Shown: positions 1 through 8,021 of the stretch, one piece after another | Position numbering within the stretch: position 1 is the stretch's first letter | How the letters are laid out: each line of letters begins with the position of its first letter | Assembly: GCA_002397315.1 (NCBI GenBank) | Contig: DHAE01000021.1 | Location: 1-64,000, forward strand | DNA from: Comamonadaceae bacterium UBA4962 | GTDB taxonomy: Bacteria; Pseudomonadota; Gammaproteobacteria; Burkholderiales; Burkholderiaceae_C | Reading direction: 5' to 3' | Length of the DNA: 64,000 bases | The notes under the pieces: generated by a model | Databases searched by the model: none | Told to the model about the DNA's origin: nothing | Seen by the model: the letters and a program-made list of their open reading frames with translations, nothing else | Translations under genes and position numbers: made by a program

Positions 1-53
1 CAACGTTCATAACACGCTCTAATGGCAGGGTACGTCGGCCGCGACGAGTTTGG

Positions 54-146
54 TCACGGCTTGATCCTGCATGATGCCTTGGCAATTGCGCCATCTTCCA
101 GATCAGCGGGCATGATCAGGGCTCGTTTCTTGGATCGCTTCGACAT
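54..146 (-). pseudogene. Possible remnant of a BrnA-like antitoxin gene
   Basis: A 30-codon reading frame begins MSKRSKKRALIMPADLEDGA, which resembles the start of BrnA antitoxins (a basic segment, then an LIMP..ED.AI core). The frame stops after about 30 residues instead of the usual 70-100. After a one-base shift the same strand reads on as a short VTKLVAAD-like stretch, so a frameshifted relic is plausible. No BrnT toxin frame is seen beside it. The resemblance is short and comes from memory of the family, so the call is tentative; a chance ORF is the alternative. Confidence 0.3.
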
Positions 147-692
147 AGAAGGTGACCTCTCGCCTATCTGTTTTTGCGCAAGCCGCTGGAGCCGGACCGC
201 ATCATGCTGGGTTGGCTTTTGGGTTGCCAGCCGCACGCAAACAGAACCCCCGCCTGTTGCCCAAAGAGCGGCTAACACGACCCAGCGAAGCAGTTCTGTC
301 TAGGCGCCATACCACAGCAGGCGATTAGTACAACAAGGTGCGGCAAAGACGCCAGAAGGGTCCTGGTAGCCGTTTAAGCGACTGCTTTCGGTCGCCATGC
401 CACGTCATGGCGCAGGCAACGAGCGGAAGGTGTCAGCGAATGTAGGCGCCAGCGGGCTTGAAGGCCGGTCTTCCGAGGCTTTTACGCCTGCGGCAGGACG
501 CGCGCCGAATCCGCCGGGCTACAGCGTGAAACAAAAACCATGCTTGGGTGGGGTGAGTGCCGCTCGGCCTTGGCGCCAATAATTTTCTCTGCCCTCGGCG
601 TGCGGCCCGATGCTGTTCGGTGCGTTGCGACGAACGATGCCACAGGACGGTCTGCCGCCGATACCCCCTCACTCAGTAACCCAAGGATTTCC
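147..692. other. Intergenic region with no convincing gene
   Basis: I see no reading frame here with recognisable protein character. The only structure I noted is a perfect 7-bp inverted repeat at 393-412. The segment just upstream of the lipoprotein start must carry its promoter, but I could not pick out a clear -35/-10 pair. Confidence 0.5.
393..412. repeat. Perfect inverted repeat CGCCATG-N6-CATGGCG
   Basis: The arms 393-399 and 406-412 are exact reverse complements around a 6-base spacer. No poly-T tract follows on either strand, so it does not look like an intrinsic terminator. It could be a protein-binding site or chance in GC-rich DNA. It lies about 280 bp upstream of the lipoprotein start. 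Confidence 0.4.
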
Positions 693-1751
693 ATGAATGC
701 TCTCGCCATGACCCGCCGCGCCGCGGCCCTCGCCCTGACCGCCTGCCTGGCCGCCTGCGGCGGCGGCGGAGGAGGAGGAGACGCCTTCGGTGGCGGCACG
801 GGCGGGGGCGGTGGAGGTGGAGGCGTGGACGGCGGCGGCAATGGCGGCGGCAACGGTGGGGGTGGCAATGGCGGTGGTGGCACTCCTTCGCCCCAGGTCA
901 CCGGCCAGTACATCGCCCAGCCCGCTGCCTCCGGCGCTGCGCTGCTGGCCGCCATGAACGACCAGGGCTCGCGCGGCTATGCCTACCTGTCGGCCATGGT
1001 GACGGGCGGTGGCATGCAGACGGACTTCTATGTGACCGACACCGCGCACACCAGCTCGCGGCTGACCTATGAGACGGTGGCGCAGGCCAACTCGGGCGAC
1101 GGGCTGGTGGCCCAGCTCAACCAGCAGGGCGCGCGCGGCTTCGCCTTCAAGGGGCCGTACCTGTCGGCCGACGGCCCGGGCATCAGCCTGCTCACGGTGC
1201 GTGACGCGGCGCGCGGCGCCACCTATGCCTACGAGCGGCAGCCCATTTCCGGCAGCCTGAGCAGCGATGCCTTCCAGGCCCAGCTGAACGCCGAGGGCGC
1301 CATGGGCTACCGGCTGGTCGGTCCGATCGGCGCAGGCCAGGACAGCTTCAACCTCTACGCCAGGGACTCCAGCGCCACCACCTATTCGTACACCGTGATT
1401 CCCGTGACCGGCTCCGGCGGCATGGCCAGCGGCGAAGCATTGCGCCAGCGGCTGAACGAACAGGGCGCGCAGGGCCGGTTCTACCTGGGTGCGTTCTCGC
1501 TGCAGGGTGGCGCCATCGGGCAGGTTTTCGAGAAGAGCTCGGCGCAGAACGGCCCCGTCGAATACGACCTGAGCGCCGTCAATCTGCAGCAGCCGGGGGA
1601 CCAGAAGCTCGCCGCCATGAACCAGCGTGCCGCGCAGGGCTTCTTCTTCGTGAGCGACCTCTCTATCGACGACGGCAGCACCTATACCCTGTCGGCGCGC
1701 AACGCGGCCAGCCTGCGCAGCCCGCTGGTCGGGGTCGCCTTCCCGAATTGA
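693..1751 (+). CDS. Gly-rich lipoprotein built of five ~55-residue repeats, function unknown
   Basis: A 352-residue protein. The start ATG at 693 has an AAGGA ribosome site a few bases upstream and gives a lipoprotein signal: a basic start, hydrophobic core and LAAC lipobox with Cys22. An extreme Gly/Asn linker follows (residues about 23-63). The rest consists of five degenerate units, each anchored by a motif like LNxQGAxGY/F at residues 88, 142, 198, 254 and 309, spaced 54-56 residues apart. Aromatic strand-like segments between anchors suggest a beta-rich repeat fold. I recognise no family. Likely lipidated and held away from the outer membrane by the flexible linker. Starts upstream of 693 would bury the signal peptide. 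Confidence 0.8.
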   Translation: MNALAMTRRAAALALTACLAACGGGGGGGDAFGGGTGGGGGGGGVDGGGNGGGNGGGGNGGGGTPSPQVTGQYIAQPAASGAALLAAMNDQGSRGYAYLSAMVTGGGMQTDFYVTDTAHTSSRLTYETVAQANSGDGLVAQLNQQGARGFAFKGPYLSADGPGISLLTVRDAARGATYAYERQPISGSLSSDAFQAQLNAEGAMGYRLVGPIGAGQDSFNLYARDSSATTYSYTVIPVTGSGGMASGEALRQRLNEQGAQGRFYLGAFSLQGGAIGQVFEKSSAQNGPVEYDLSAVNLQQPGDQKLAAMNQRAAQGFFFVSDLSIDDGSTYTLSARNAASLRSPLVGVAFPN

Positions 1752-1828
1752 GGCGACGCTGAACAGGCCCTCGCGCGCGGCGCGCTTCAGCGCCGCAACG
1801 CGGGGACTTTGTTCGCCGCAGACCTTCC

Positions 1829-2239
1829 CTACCTCACCACGCCATCGGCGACCTCGTTGGCCACCTCGATCAAGTTCTCATCGGGGTCGTAGAAGTAGAT
1901 CGACCGCAACCGGGCGCGGGCACCCGTGGCGTTCACCGGGCCTTCCACGATGCCCACCCCGACATGGGTCAAATGGGCAATGACCTCATCGAGCGGCGAT
2001 TCGGTCAAAAAGCACAGGTCGGCCGAGCCCGGAGTGGCATGGCGTACGTTCGGGTCCACCACCGTACCTACCTCATGCAGATTGATCTTTTGCCGTCCGA
2101 AATGCAGCGCATACCTGCCGGGCTTGAACTCCCGGGATTCGAAGCCGAGAACCTGCCTGTAGAAAGCGATGGTGCGCGGGATGCTCATGACCGTGAGCAC
2201 GGCATGGTCGAGACCGGTGATAAGGGGTGCTTTGGACAT
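1829..2239 (-). CDS. VOC (glyoxalase/bleomycin resistance-like) family protein
   Basis: A 136-residue single-module vicinal-oxygen-chelate protein. It opens with the typical LDHAVLTV strand carrying the first metal-ligand His. It has FYRQVLGFE, a central INLHEVG segment, and ends with YFYDPDENLIEVAN, where the C-terminal Glu ligand sits. This resembles the virulence-associated/fosfomycin-resistance-like branch of the superfamily, but the substrate cannot be read from the sequence. It lies 43 bp downstream of the GNAT-Rnk gene on the same strand and may be co-transcribed with it. The ATG at 2239 was chosen because the family starts a few residues before the LDH motif. Confidence 0.8.
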   Translation of the reverse strand: MSKAPLITGLDHAVLTVMSIPRTIAFYRQVLGFESREFKPGRYALHFGRQKINLHEVGTVVDPNVRHATPGSADLCFLTESPLDEVIAHLTHVGVGIVEGPVNATGARARLRSIYFYDPDENLIEVANEVADGVVR

Positions 2240-2282
2240 GGCGCCACTGTATAGGTGATGCCGAAGAAATCCCGGCGGGCGC

Positions 2283-3200
2283 CTACAGGTGGAAATCCCC
2301 AGCCGCCTCCGGCTGGTACACCACCCTCTCGACACGGATGCGGCGCGCTCGGCCATCCACCCGCCAATCCACGCAGTCTCCCTCCTGAAACCCCAGGATC
2401 GCTGCGCCGATCTCGGAGCACACCGACAGCTTTCCCGCGCTTTCGTCCGCCTCGTCGGGGTAGACCAGGGCCACCTCGACCGGCTCGTCATCGAGGCGCA
2501 CCAGTGCCCGCGAGTTCATCGTGACGACGTTGCGCGCCACCCTTCGGGGTTCGACGACGATGGCGCGCTCGATCTCGTGCTCCAGTTCCACCGCGGCCGC
2601 GGCGTCCTGCTCCAGCACGAACAGCAACTCCATGAGCCGGGCCCTGTCGATCTCGGTGATGTAGATGTCGCTGCGACCGCCAAGGGTCCGGTCGCGCAGG
2701 AGCTTCAGGTAGCGCTCCGCGGTCACGGAAAAGGACTGCAGCGTGGGTGTTTCGCTGTCGGGCTCGAAGCCGCAGCGCAGGAACGCGTTCAGCGAGCGGG
2801 TGTTCTCCGTATGTATTCTGGCGATGAGCTTCTCGGCCCGCAGGTCGAAGAAGGCCCGCTTCATTCCTTCGGCAATCGCGCTGCCGCCCAGCCGGCGCCC
2901 CCAGTTCTCGCGGTCGCCGATCACGAGCACCATCTCGCAGTCCGGCCCGGAGGGCACGAGGCGGACGAACCCGACCGGCCTGTCGTGCCGGTCGCAGGCC
3001 ATGAAGAACCGTCCACCCTGGTTGAACAGGTGCGTGAGGATGGGCATGTGCACCCGCTCGATCGCGCGCTCGATGGTGCGGGACACATCCCGCGAGTCGC
3101 TCAGGTAGCGGACGACCGCGTCGTCCTCCAGCCAGTGCATCAACGCCAGGGCATCGGAGCGTGTCACCTCCGGACACAGCGAAACAAAAGGCTTGCTCAT
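2283..3200 (-). CDS. GNAT acetyltransferase fused to an Rnk/GreA-type C-terminal domain
   Basis: A 305-residue two-domain protein. Residues about 1-165 are GNAT-like: a V/IGFVRLVPSG strand, the ENWGRRLGGSAIAEGMKRA acetyl-CoA loop and helix, and LNAFLRCGFEPD near the end. Residues about 170-305 match Rnk, the nucleoside diphosphate kinase regulator: SDIYITEIDRARLMELL, VVTMNSRALVRL, LVYPDEAD, LSVCSEIGAAILGF and the terminal YQPEAAGDFHL. Rnk is a Gre-factor paralogue that binds RNA polymerase, so the fusion may tether an acetyltransferase to it (inference). The ATG at 3200 gives MSKPF; an upstream TTG at 3221 is possible but less likely. Confidence 0.85.
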   Translation of the reverse strand: MSKPFVSLCPEVTRSDALALMHWLEDDAVVRYLSDSRDVSRTIERAIERVHMPILTHLFNQGGRFFMACDRHDRPVGFVRLVPSGPDCEMVLVIGDRENWGRRLGGSAIAEGMKRAFFDLRAEKLIARIHTENTRSLNAFLRCGFEPDSETPTLQSFSVTAERYLKLLRDRTLGGRSDIYITEIDRARLMELLFVLEQDAAAAVELEHEIERAIVVEPRRVARNVVTMNSRALVRLDDEPVEVALVYPDEADESAGKLSVCSEIGAAILGFQEGDCVDWRVDGRARRIRVERVVYQPEAAGDFHL

Positions 3201-3348
3201 CTTCACCACGCTTGGTTGCAAGAATGAAAGCCTTTCATGGCTGGGGCCATGCCGGTTCTTTCCTCGGGAGCACCATTCTAGGACGTTGGCCCGAGGACAG
3301 GGTTGCCGGCTCCGGCGACTGACTCATGCCTGCCGGGGCACCCTCGCA

Positions 3349-3957
3349 TCAGACCCTGAGCGTGATCCGCCGGACCGTGTCGTAGATCTCGCTTTCCGCA
3401 TCCACCCGGTCCACTTCCCCTGCCAGCGCCGCGAAAGACACCGCCTCGGCCACCCCCAGCACGGCGCGCATGGCGGCGGGCTTCAGAGGCTTCTTCGCGA
3501 AGGGCTCGAGCGCCTGGCGGCACTTGTCCAGGAACAGGGCTTCATGCGCCTTCTTCAGGGCCTCCAGTTCGGGCGAGCCCGTCAGCGCCGCGCTCACGCC
3601 CGGCATTTCGCGGCCCATGGTCATGACGCAATCGACATAGCTTGAGGCGATGACCCTTGCCACCGCGGGAAGTGTCTTCACGCAGGCCGCGAGGGCCTCG
3701 TCCAGCAGTGCGTGCTGCCGGCCGTCGTATTCCTCGTAGAGCGCCGCGAGCAACCCGTTGCGCGTCCCGAAATGGTCATACACCACGGGCTTCGTCACGC
3801 CCGCACGCTCGGCCAGATAGCCCAGCGTGAGCGCATCGCTGCCTTCGCCGCGGACGATGGACCACGCGACATCCAGCAGCTGGCGCTGACGGGCCTCTTT
3901 GGACAGGCGCCGCTGGACCGGACGGCCGGCGCCGGGCTTCGTCGGATGGCTTGACAT
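3349..3957 (-). CDS. TetR/AcrR family transcriptional regulator
   Basis: A 202-residue regulator with an N-terminal helix-turn-helix at about residues 20-65. It reads LLDVAWSIVRGEGSDALTLG, then LAERAGVTKPVVYDHFGTRNGLL, the canonical TetR recognition helix. The all-helical C-terminal half is the ligand-binding domain and does not reveal the effector. It is divergent from the flavodoxin-fold oxidoreductase at 4030 across 72 bp that hold two related palindromes. That fits a repressor controlling itself and its neighbour. Confidence 0.9.
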   Translation of the reverse strand: MSSHPTKPGAGRPVQRRLSKEARQRQLLDVAWSIVRGEGSDALTLGYLAERAGVTKPVVYDHFGTRNGLLAALYEEYDGRQHALLDEALAACVKTLPAVARVIASSYVDCVMTMGREMPGVSAALTGSPELEALKKAHEALFLDKCRQALEPFAKKPLKPAAMRAVLGVAEAVSFAALAGEVDRVDAESEIYDTVRRITLRV

Positions 3958-3961
3958 GGAT

Positions 3962-4007
3962 AACCTACCAAAAGTAATTTGCAGTGCTAATATACGAATG
4001 GTAGTTT
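3962..4007. promoter_or_regulatory. Candidate tandem TetR operators between the divergent genes
   Basis: Two similar TAC-N5-GTA elements lie in the 72-bp divergent spacer: TACCAAAAGTA at 3966-3976 and TACGAATGGTA at 3993-4003. They sit inside a larger imperfect inverted repeat, AACCTACCA (3962-3970) against TGGTAGTTT (3999-4007). The spacer is clearly AT-richer than its flanks. Position and symmetry fit binding by the adjacent TetR protein; this is inference from sequence only. Confidence 0.5.
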
Positions 4008-4029
4008 AAACCACCCCGAAGGAGTTGCC

Positions 4030-4641
4030 ATGCATGCCCTCATCGTCGTCAGCCACCCCGATCCGCAGTCGCTCACCCACGCGGTCGCGCGCTCGTTCGC
4101 CGAGGGCGCCGAAGCGCTCGGCCAGCACACCGCCGAGCTGGCGGACATTGCGGCGGAAGGATTCCCGCCCGCCTTCAACCCGGCAGACCGGGCCACGTTT
4201 TTCCAGAAGGCCTCCGCTCCGCCCGACGTGCTGCGGGAACAGGAGCGCATCGATCGCTCCGACGCGCTGGTGCTCGTCTATCCGGTCTACTGGTGGTCGT
4301 TTCCCGGGCAGCTCAAGGGCTGGATCGACCGCGTTTTCTCCAACGGCTGGGCCTACTCGGAAACGCCGGAAGGACATATCGAAAAGCGGCTCGGGCGCCT
4401 GGCCGTCCACCTGATCGGCATCGGCGGCGCCGGCGAGGGAACGTACGCGCGGCACGGCTACGACACCGCGCTGCGCACACAGATCGACCACGGCATCTTC
4501 GACTACTGCGGGGCCAAGGTGGTCACTTCCAAAATCCTGCACGGCATCGACAGCGCGAGCGCCGAATCCCACATCGCCACTGCGCGGGAGCTGGGTCGCA
4601 GCGCGTTCGCAGAGCACGCCATGGATGGCGTCAGGGCGTGA
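4030..4641 (+). CDS. Flavodoxin-fold NAD(P)H oxidoreductase (KefF/MdaB-like)
   Basis: A 203-residue flavodoxin-like quinone-reductase-type protein. It starts with the beta1-loop LIVVSHPDPQSLTHA and has the signature VYPVYWWSFPGQLKGWIDRV, which lines the flavin site and is typical of KefF/MdaB/NQO-like enzymes. Expected role: two-electron reduction of quinones or electrophiles with NAD(P)H in the cytosol. GGAG lies just upstream of the ATG at 4030. The divergent TetR gene is its likely regulator. Its 3' end overlaps the convergent oxidoreductase gene by 11 bp. The exact substrate is unknown. Confidence 0.85.
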   Translation: MHALIVVSHPDPQSLTHAVARSFAEGAEALGQHTAELADIAAEGFPPAFNPADRATFFQKASAPPDVLREQERIDRSDALVLVYPVYWWSFPGQLKGWIDRVFSNGWAYSETPEGHIEKRLGRLAVHLIGIGGAGEGTYARHGYDTALRTQIDHGIFDYCGAKVVTSKILHGIDSASAESHIATARELGRSAFAEHAMDGVRA

Positions 4642-5530
4642 ACGTCTCCGGCCAGACCAGCGAGCGGTGCACCTGCGCGCCCGCCATGGCCCCGCTGCCC
4701 ACGGCCAGCGACACCGAATGGGGCACGCGCGCCACGTCGCCACAGGCGAACACCCCGGCCACCGAGGTCTTGTTCTCCGCTTCGGTGCGCAGCTGGATGC
4801 CCATGGGCGTTTCCTCCAGCGCGCAACCCATGCCCTCGGCCAGGGCATTCGACGGCGACGTGCGGGGCGCCGCGAACAGGCCCGCGAAGAGCAGCTGCCG
4901 CCCGTCGGCCAGCACCACGTTGGCATGGCCTGCGATCCGGTCGATGGGCGTCGGCTCGATCGCCACGCCCCGGCGCTCCAGTTTCGCGCGGGCTTCGGGG
5001 CTCACCTCCACGGCGCCGTTGACGAGCAGCGTCACGTCGCCCCATTCGGTGAGCAGTTCGGCCTGGTGGAGCGACAGCGGACTGCTGCCGACGATGCCGA
5101 TGCGCCCCTGGTCCAGCTCGTAGCCGTGGCAGTACGGGCAATGGAAGACGGACTGCCCCCAGCGCTCGGCCAGGCCCGGCACGGCGGGAAGCTGGTCGGC
5201 CACCCCGCTGGCGAACAGAATGCGCCGGGCGCGGTGCGCAATGCCGTCGGCCGTGGTGACCACGAAATCGTCCAGCCGCCCCGTGACGGCCTCGACCCGC
5301 GCTTCGCGCCACGTCAGCGTGGGATAGGCTTCGAGCTGGCGGCGCGCCTGGGCCGCGATCTCGCCCGGTGGCACGCCATCCTGGCCGAGAAAGCCATGCG
5401 AATGGCTGGCGAAGCGGTTGCGCCGTTCGCCCGCGTCGATCACCAGGACGGCACGCCGCGCCCGGACCAGTTGCAGGGCCGCGGCCATGCCCGAATAACT
5501 TCCGCCGATGACGATGACGTCGTGCTGCAT
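4631..5530 (-). CDS. FAD/NAD(P)-dependent oxidoreductase, thioredoxin reductase-like
   Basis: A 299-residue protein of the low-molecular-weight thioredoxin reductase family. An FAD-binding VIVIGGSYSGMAAALQ lies at residues 6-20, a redox-active CPYC at residues 131-134, and a C-terminal GVFACGDVAR FAD motif. The second nucleotide motif reads GIVGSSPLSLHQ rather than a classic GGGDSA, so the true electron donor or partner is uncertain. It starts 2 bp after the Rrf2 regulator stop with GGAA upstream, so the two form an operon. A housekeeping TrxB usually has CATC, so this is more likely a specialised paralogue. Confidence 0.82.
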   Translation of the reverse strand: MQHDVIVIGGSYSGMAAALQLVRARRAVLVIDAGERRNRFASHSHGFLGQDGVPPGEIAAQARRQLEAYPTLTWREARVEAVTGRLDDFVVTTADGIAHRARRILFASGVADQLPAVPGLAERWGQSVFHCPYCHGYELDQGRIGIVGSSPLSLHQAELLTEWGDVTLLVNGAVEVSPEARAKLERRGVAIEPTPIDRIAGHANVVLADGRQLLFAGLFAAPRTSPSNALAEGMGCALEETPMGIQLRTEAENKTSVAGVFACGDVARVPHSVSLAVGSGAMAGAQVHRSLVWPETFTP

Positions 5531-5532
5531 GC

Positions 5533-5976
5533 TCAGTTCCTTGTGCGTCGGATGGCCGCATGCCGGCGCGCGAAGTCGGCGGCGAGATCGGCCAGGGTGA
5601 TTTCGGAAAAACGCTGGAGCAGCAACGCCTCGGCCTCGGCGAACGCGCCTTCGAGCGCGGCATTCACCGATTGCTCGACCAGGCACGCGGGCGCCTCATG
5701 GCGGTTGCCGATCGCGAACATCGCCGGCTCGCCCAGCGCTTCGTGCAACTGGCGCAGCGTGACCTGACGCAGGTCGGCCTGGATGCGCCATCCACCGGCG
5801 TGGCCCCTTTCGGACTGGACGATGCCGGCGTCCCGCAGGAATCCCATGGTGCGCCGGACGACGACGGGGTTGGTGCCCAGGCACTGGGCCAGGGCGTCGG
5901 AGGTCATGCGCCCTTCCTGCTCCGCCATGTGCAGCAGGGCGTGGAGGACCGACGAGAGGCGGCTGTCGCGTTTCAT
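5533..5976 (-). CDS. Rrf2 family transcriptional regulator
   Basis: A 147-residue Rrf2/BadM-type regulator: LSSVLHALLHMAEQEGRMTSDALAQCLGTNPVVVRRTMGFLRDAGIV is the winged HTH, followed by the GHAGGWRI wing. Only two cysteines are present, and the three-Cys cluster that binds Fe-S in IscR/NsrR/RsrR is missing. It should sense by another mechanism, as YwnA- and CymR-like members do. First gene of an operon with the thioredoxin-reductase-like enzyme. The ATG at 5976 was chosen because it gives the usual short N-terminus and overlaps a perfect palindrome. Confidence 0.88.
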   Translation of the reverse strand: MKRDSRLSSVLHALLHMAEQEGRMTSDALAQCLGTNPVVVRRTMGFLRDAGIVQSERGHAGGWRIQADLRQVTLRQLHEALGEPAMFAIGNRHEAPACLVEQSVNAALEGAFAEAEALLLQRFSEITLADLAADFARRHAAIRRTRN

Positions 5977-5995
5977 GCAACTTATGATGTTGCAT
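5975..5995. promoter_or_regulatory. Perfect palindrome overlapping the Rrf2 start codon (candidate autoregulatory operator)
   Basis: ATGCAAC-N7-GTTGCAT is a perfect inverted repeat with 7-bp arms at 5975-5981 and 5989-5995. One arm includes two bases of the Rrf2 start codon on the minus strand. The symmetry and arm length fit an Rrf2 dimer, and the position fits repression of its own operon. No experiment supports this. Confidence 0.55.
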
Positions 5996-6030
5996 TTGAC
6001 GCGAAAGGTCAAGCCTTCGCCGAGCGGGCT

Positions 6031-7563
6031 TTACGTCGGGGCTTCGGATGGGTCCGTGGGCAGGGCCAGTTCGAAGACGGTTCCGTGCCCGTCCGAGCGG
6101 AGCACCTCCAGGGTACCGTTGTGCTTGTGAGCCACCAGCCTGCAGAAGGCGAGGCCCACGCCCCACCCCGTCCTGCCCTGGTGGTTCTGGCCCCGCGAAA
6201 AAGGTTCGAAGATTTCGTTCCAATCGCTCTCCGGAATCGGGGTGCCGGAATTGCGCACCTGCAGCCGTACGTGCGTGGCCGAACGCTGGATGGCGCATTC
6301 GATGACCGTGCTGGGATTGCCGTACTTGTGGGCATTGAGCAGCAGGTTCTCCACCACCCGGAACAGGGCATCGGCGTCCCAATGGCCGGTTCCCTGGCCG
6401 TCCACGGTCACCCGTTCTTCGAGAACGGCCGCGTTCTCGCTCACGACCTCTTCGACGATGCCGCGCAGGTCCACGGGGGACTTGTGCATCACGATGTCCT
6501 TCCCGCTCTCCAGCGAGAGGTTGTCGAGCGATGCCCTGAGCATGCGGTCCAGGCGCTTGTGGCTGCGATGCAGTCTTGCCAGCGGGCCGGCGAACTTCGG
6601 GTCGTCGCTCAGCTTCGCGAGCAGATTGGCAGCCAGCGTGGCCGTTTGCAGGGGATTTCTCAGGTCATGGGTCACCGCGGCTGCGAACGTCTGGCGCAGC
6701 CGGTCCTTTTCGAGGTTGGAATTCTCCATCGCCTGTTCGGCCCGGTCGGCGGCGACCGCCATGGCCCAGAGCGTCCCGCCCAGCGCCGCGAGTGCCGACC
6801 AGCAGAGAAGCATCAAGGCAGTCTCGGCGTCGATGACGCCCGCACGCAGGCTTTCCAGCACCGCGACGCTGGCCGCCAGGATGCAGGCTGCGCCGGTCAT
6901 CAGCATCTTCAGGCCCGGCCTGCCCGTGGCACCCTCCGAGGACAGTGACGCGGCAATGCCGCTGTGCCGGCATGCCAGCAGACCGCTGATCGCGAGCGAG
7001 AAGAAGCAGAGGATCGTGGGAATCGACACCCCGGTTCCCGGCAGATAGCGGTACAGGAGGCTGTCCGGCGCCAAGTGCCCGAGTCCCAGCAGCACCGAGG
7101 CCAACAGAAGCACGAACGCGACGAGCTGGCCTTGCACGAAAAATCGCCTGCCGATCATCGCCGACGAGGTGCCGCTCAAAAGGAACATGAGACCCGTGAG
7201 CGGCGAGGACCAGACCTCCGGGGACAGCGGAATATTCCTGGCCCATGCCACGCCCCGGGCAACGAGAATCGCAGCGCCCCCCGTCGCGACCAGCACGCCA
7301 GGTATCCATGATCTGGCGCCTTTCAGGGGTGACGTGAACACGGCCACCACACCGGCCAGCATCACGACGGCCGTCATCACGGACAGGGGTGGTCGACCTG
7401 GCGCGAGACTCGTGAGGGACCGTTCATTGGCAAGCCACCCCACCAGCGAAAGGATGCTGATGGCGGCGGCCAGCACGGCGAAACCGGTGTGCGCATTGGA
7501 AAGATTCCTGTCCCGGATCTCGGCGGCTGAGGACATTGCGGCGGACGTGAAGATACCGGGCAC
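6031..7563 (-). CDS. Membrane sensor histidine kinase with multi-span N-terminus
   Basis: About 510 residues. The first ~275 residues hold about eight hydrophobic segments (for example residues 28-45, 60-76, 88-105, 120-137, 147-164, 180-197, 218-236 and 248-272) with no large extracytoplasmic loop, a MASE-like integral sensor. The kinase core follows: H-box VTHDLRNPLQ with His299, N-box ENLLLNAHKYGN and G-box GWGVGLAFCRLV. No response regulator gene is adjacent, so it is an orphan kinase. The frame opens with GTG at 7563; an ATG at 7536 is an alternative start and neither has a strong ribosome site. Confidence 0.85.
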   Translation of the reverse strand: MPGIFTSAAMSSAAEIRDRNLSNAHTGFAVLAAAISILSLVGWLANERSLTSLAPGRPPLSVMTAVVMLAGVVAVFTSPLKGARSWIPGVLVATGGAAILVARGVAWARNIPLSPEVWSSPLTGLMFLLSGTSSAMIGRRFFVQGQLVAFVLLLASVLLGLGHLAPDSLLYRYLPGTGVSIPTILCFFSLAISGLLACRHSGIAASLSSEGATGRPGLKMLMTGAACILAASVAVLESLRAGVIDAETALMLLCWSALAALGGTLWAMAVAADRAEQAMENSNLEKDRLRQTFAAAVTHDLRNPLQTATLAANLLAKLSDDPKFAGPLARLHRSHKRLDRMLRASLDNLSLESGKDIVMHKSPVDLRGIVEEVVSENAAVLEERVTVDGQGTGHWDADALFRVVENLLLNAHKYGNPSTVIECAIQRSATHVRLQVRNSGTPIPESDWNEIFEPFSRGQNHQGRTGWGVGLAFCRLVAHKHNGTLEVLRSDGHGTVFELALPTDPSEAPT

Positions 7564-7662
7564 CGACGGCGCTTGACCGCCGTTCAGAAGCGGCGCCCGG
7601 CGAAGCGTGGCTGGCCCAGCGGCGCAGGCCAGCGTTCGCGGCGCGCCCGATCGGACCGTGGG

Positions 7663-7881
7663 CTACCGGTCCCCGGCGGAGGGGGCCTGCTGCATGCGGT
7701 CCTCGTTGGTCGAACTGCGTGCGCCCTTGAGGTGCATTTCGACGTCCGCACCCTTCGTTCCGACCTGTGCCACGGCATCCCGCAACTGGCTTTCGGTCGT
7801 GTCCAGTTCCTTGACCCAGCGCGCGACGGAATCCGGGTCTTCAAGGTTCACAAGGTCTGGCTTGCCTGCGGATGGCTGCAT
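7663..7881 (-). CDS. DUF3606 small protein
   Basis: A 72-residue protein whose core (residues about 8-45) reads LVNLEDPDSVARWVKELDTTESQLRDAVAQVG, the DUF3606 signature. It ends in a polar tail rich in Ser, Asn and Gln. The ATG at 7881 is preceded by a good AGGAG. DUF3606 proteins are short, cytosolic and of unknown function, often found near stress genes. A second member lies at 42529-42723. Confidence 0.85.
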   Translation of the reverse strand: MQPSAGKPDLVNLEDPDSVARWVKELDTTESQLRDAVAQVGTKGADVEMHLKGARSSTNEDRMQQAPSAGDR

Positions 7882-8021
7882 ATTCACTCCTGGTCTCGTT
7901 GACGATATGGACGAGATCCAAGGGTAAGTGGCCCGGGGGGGCACCGGTGTAGGCCGATGCACCGACGTGGTCTCAGTCTGGTCTACTGTCTAGCACGCCG
8001 CTATCACCGTCGAGGAGTCTC

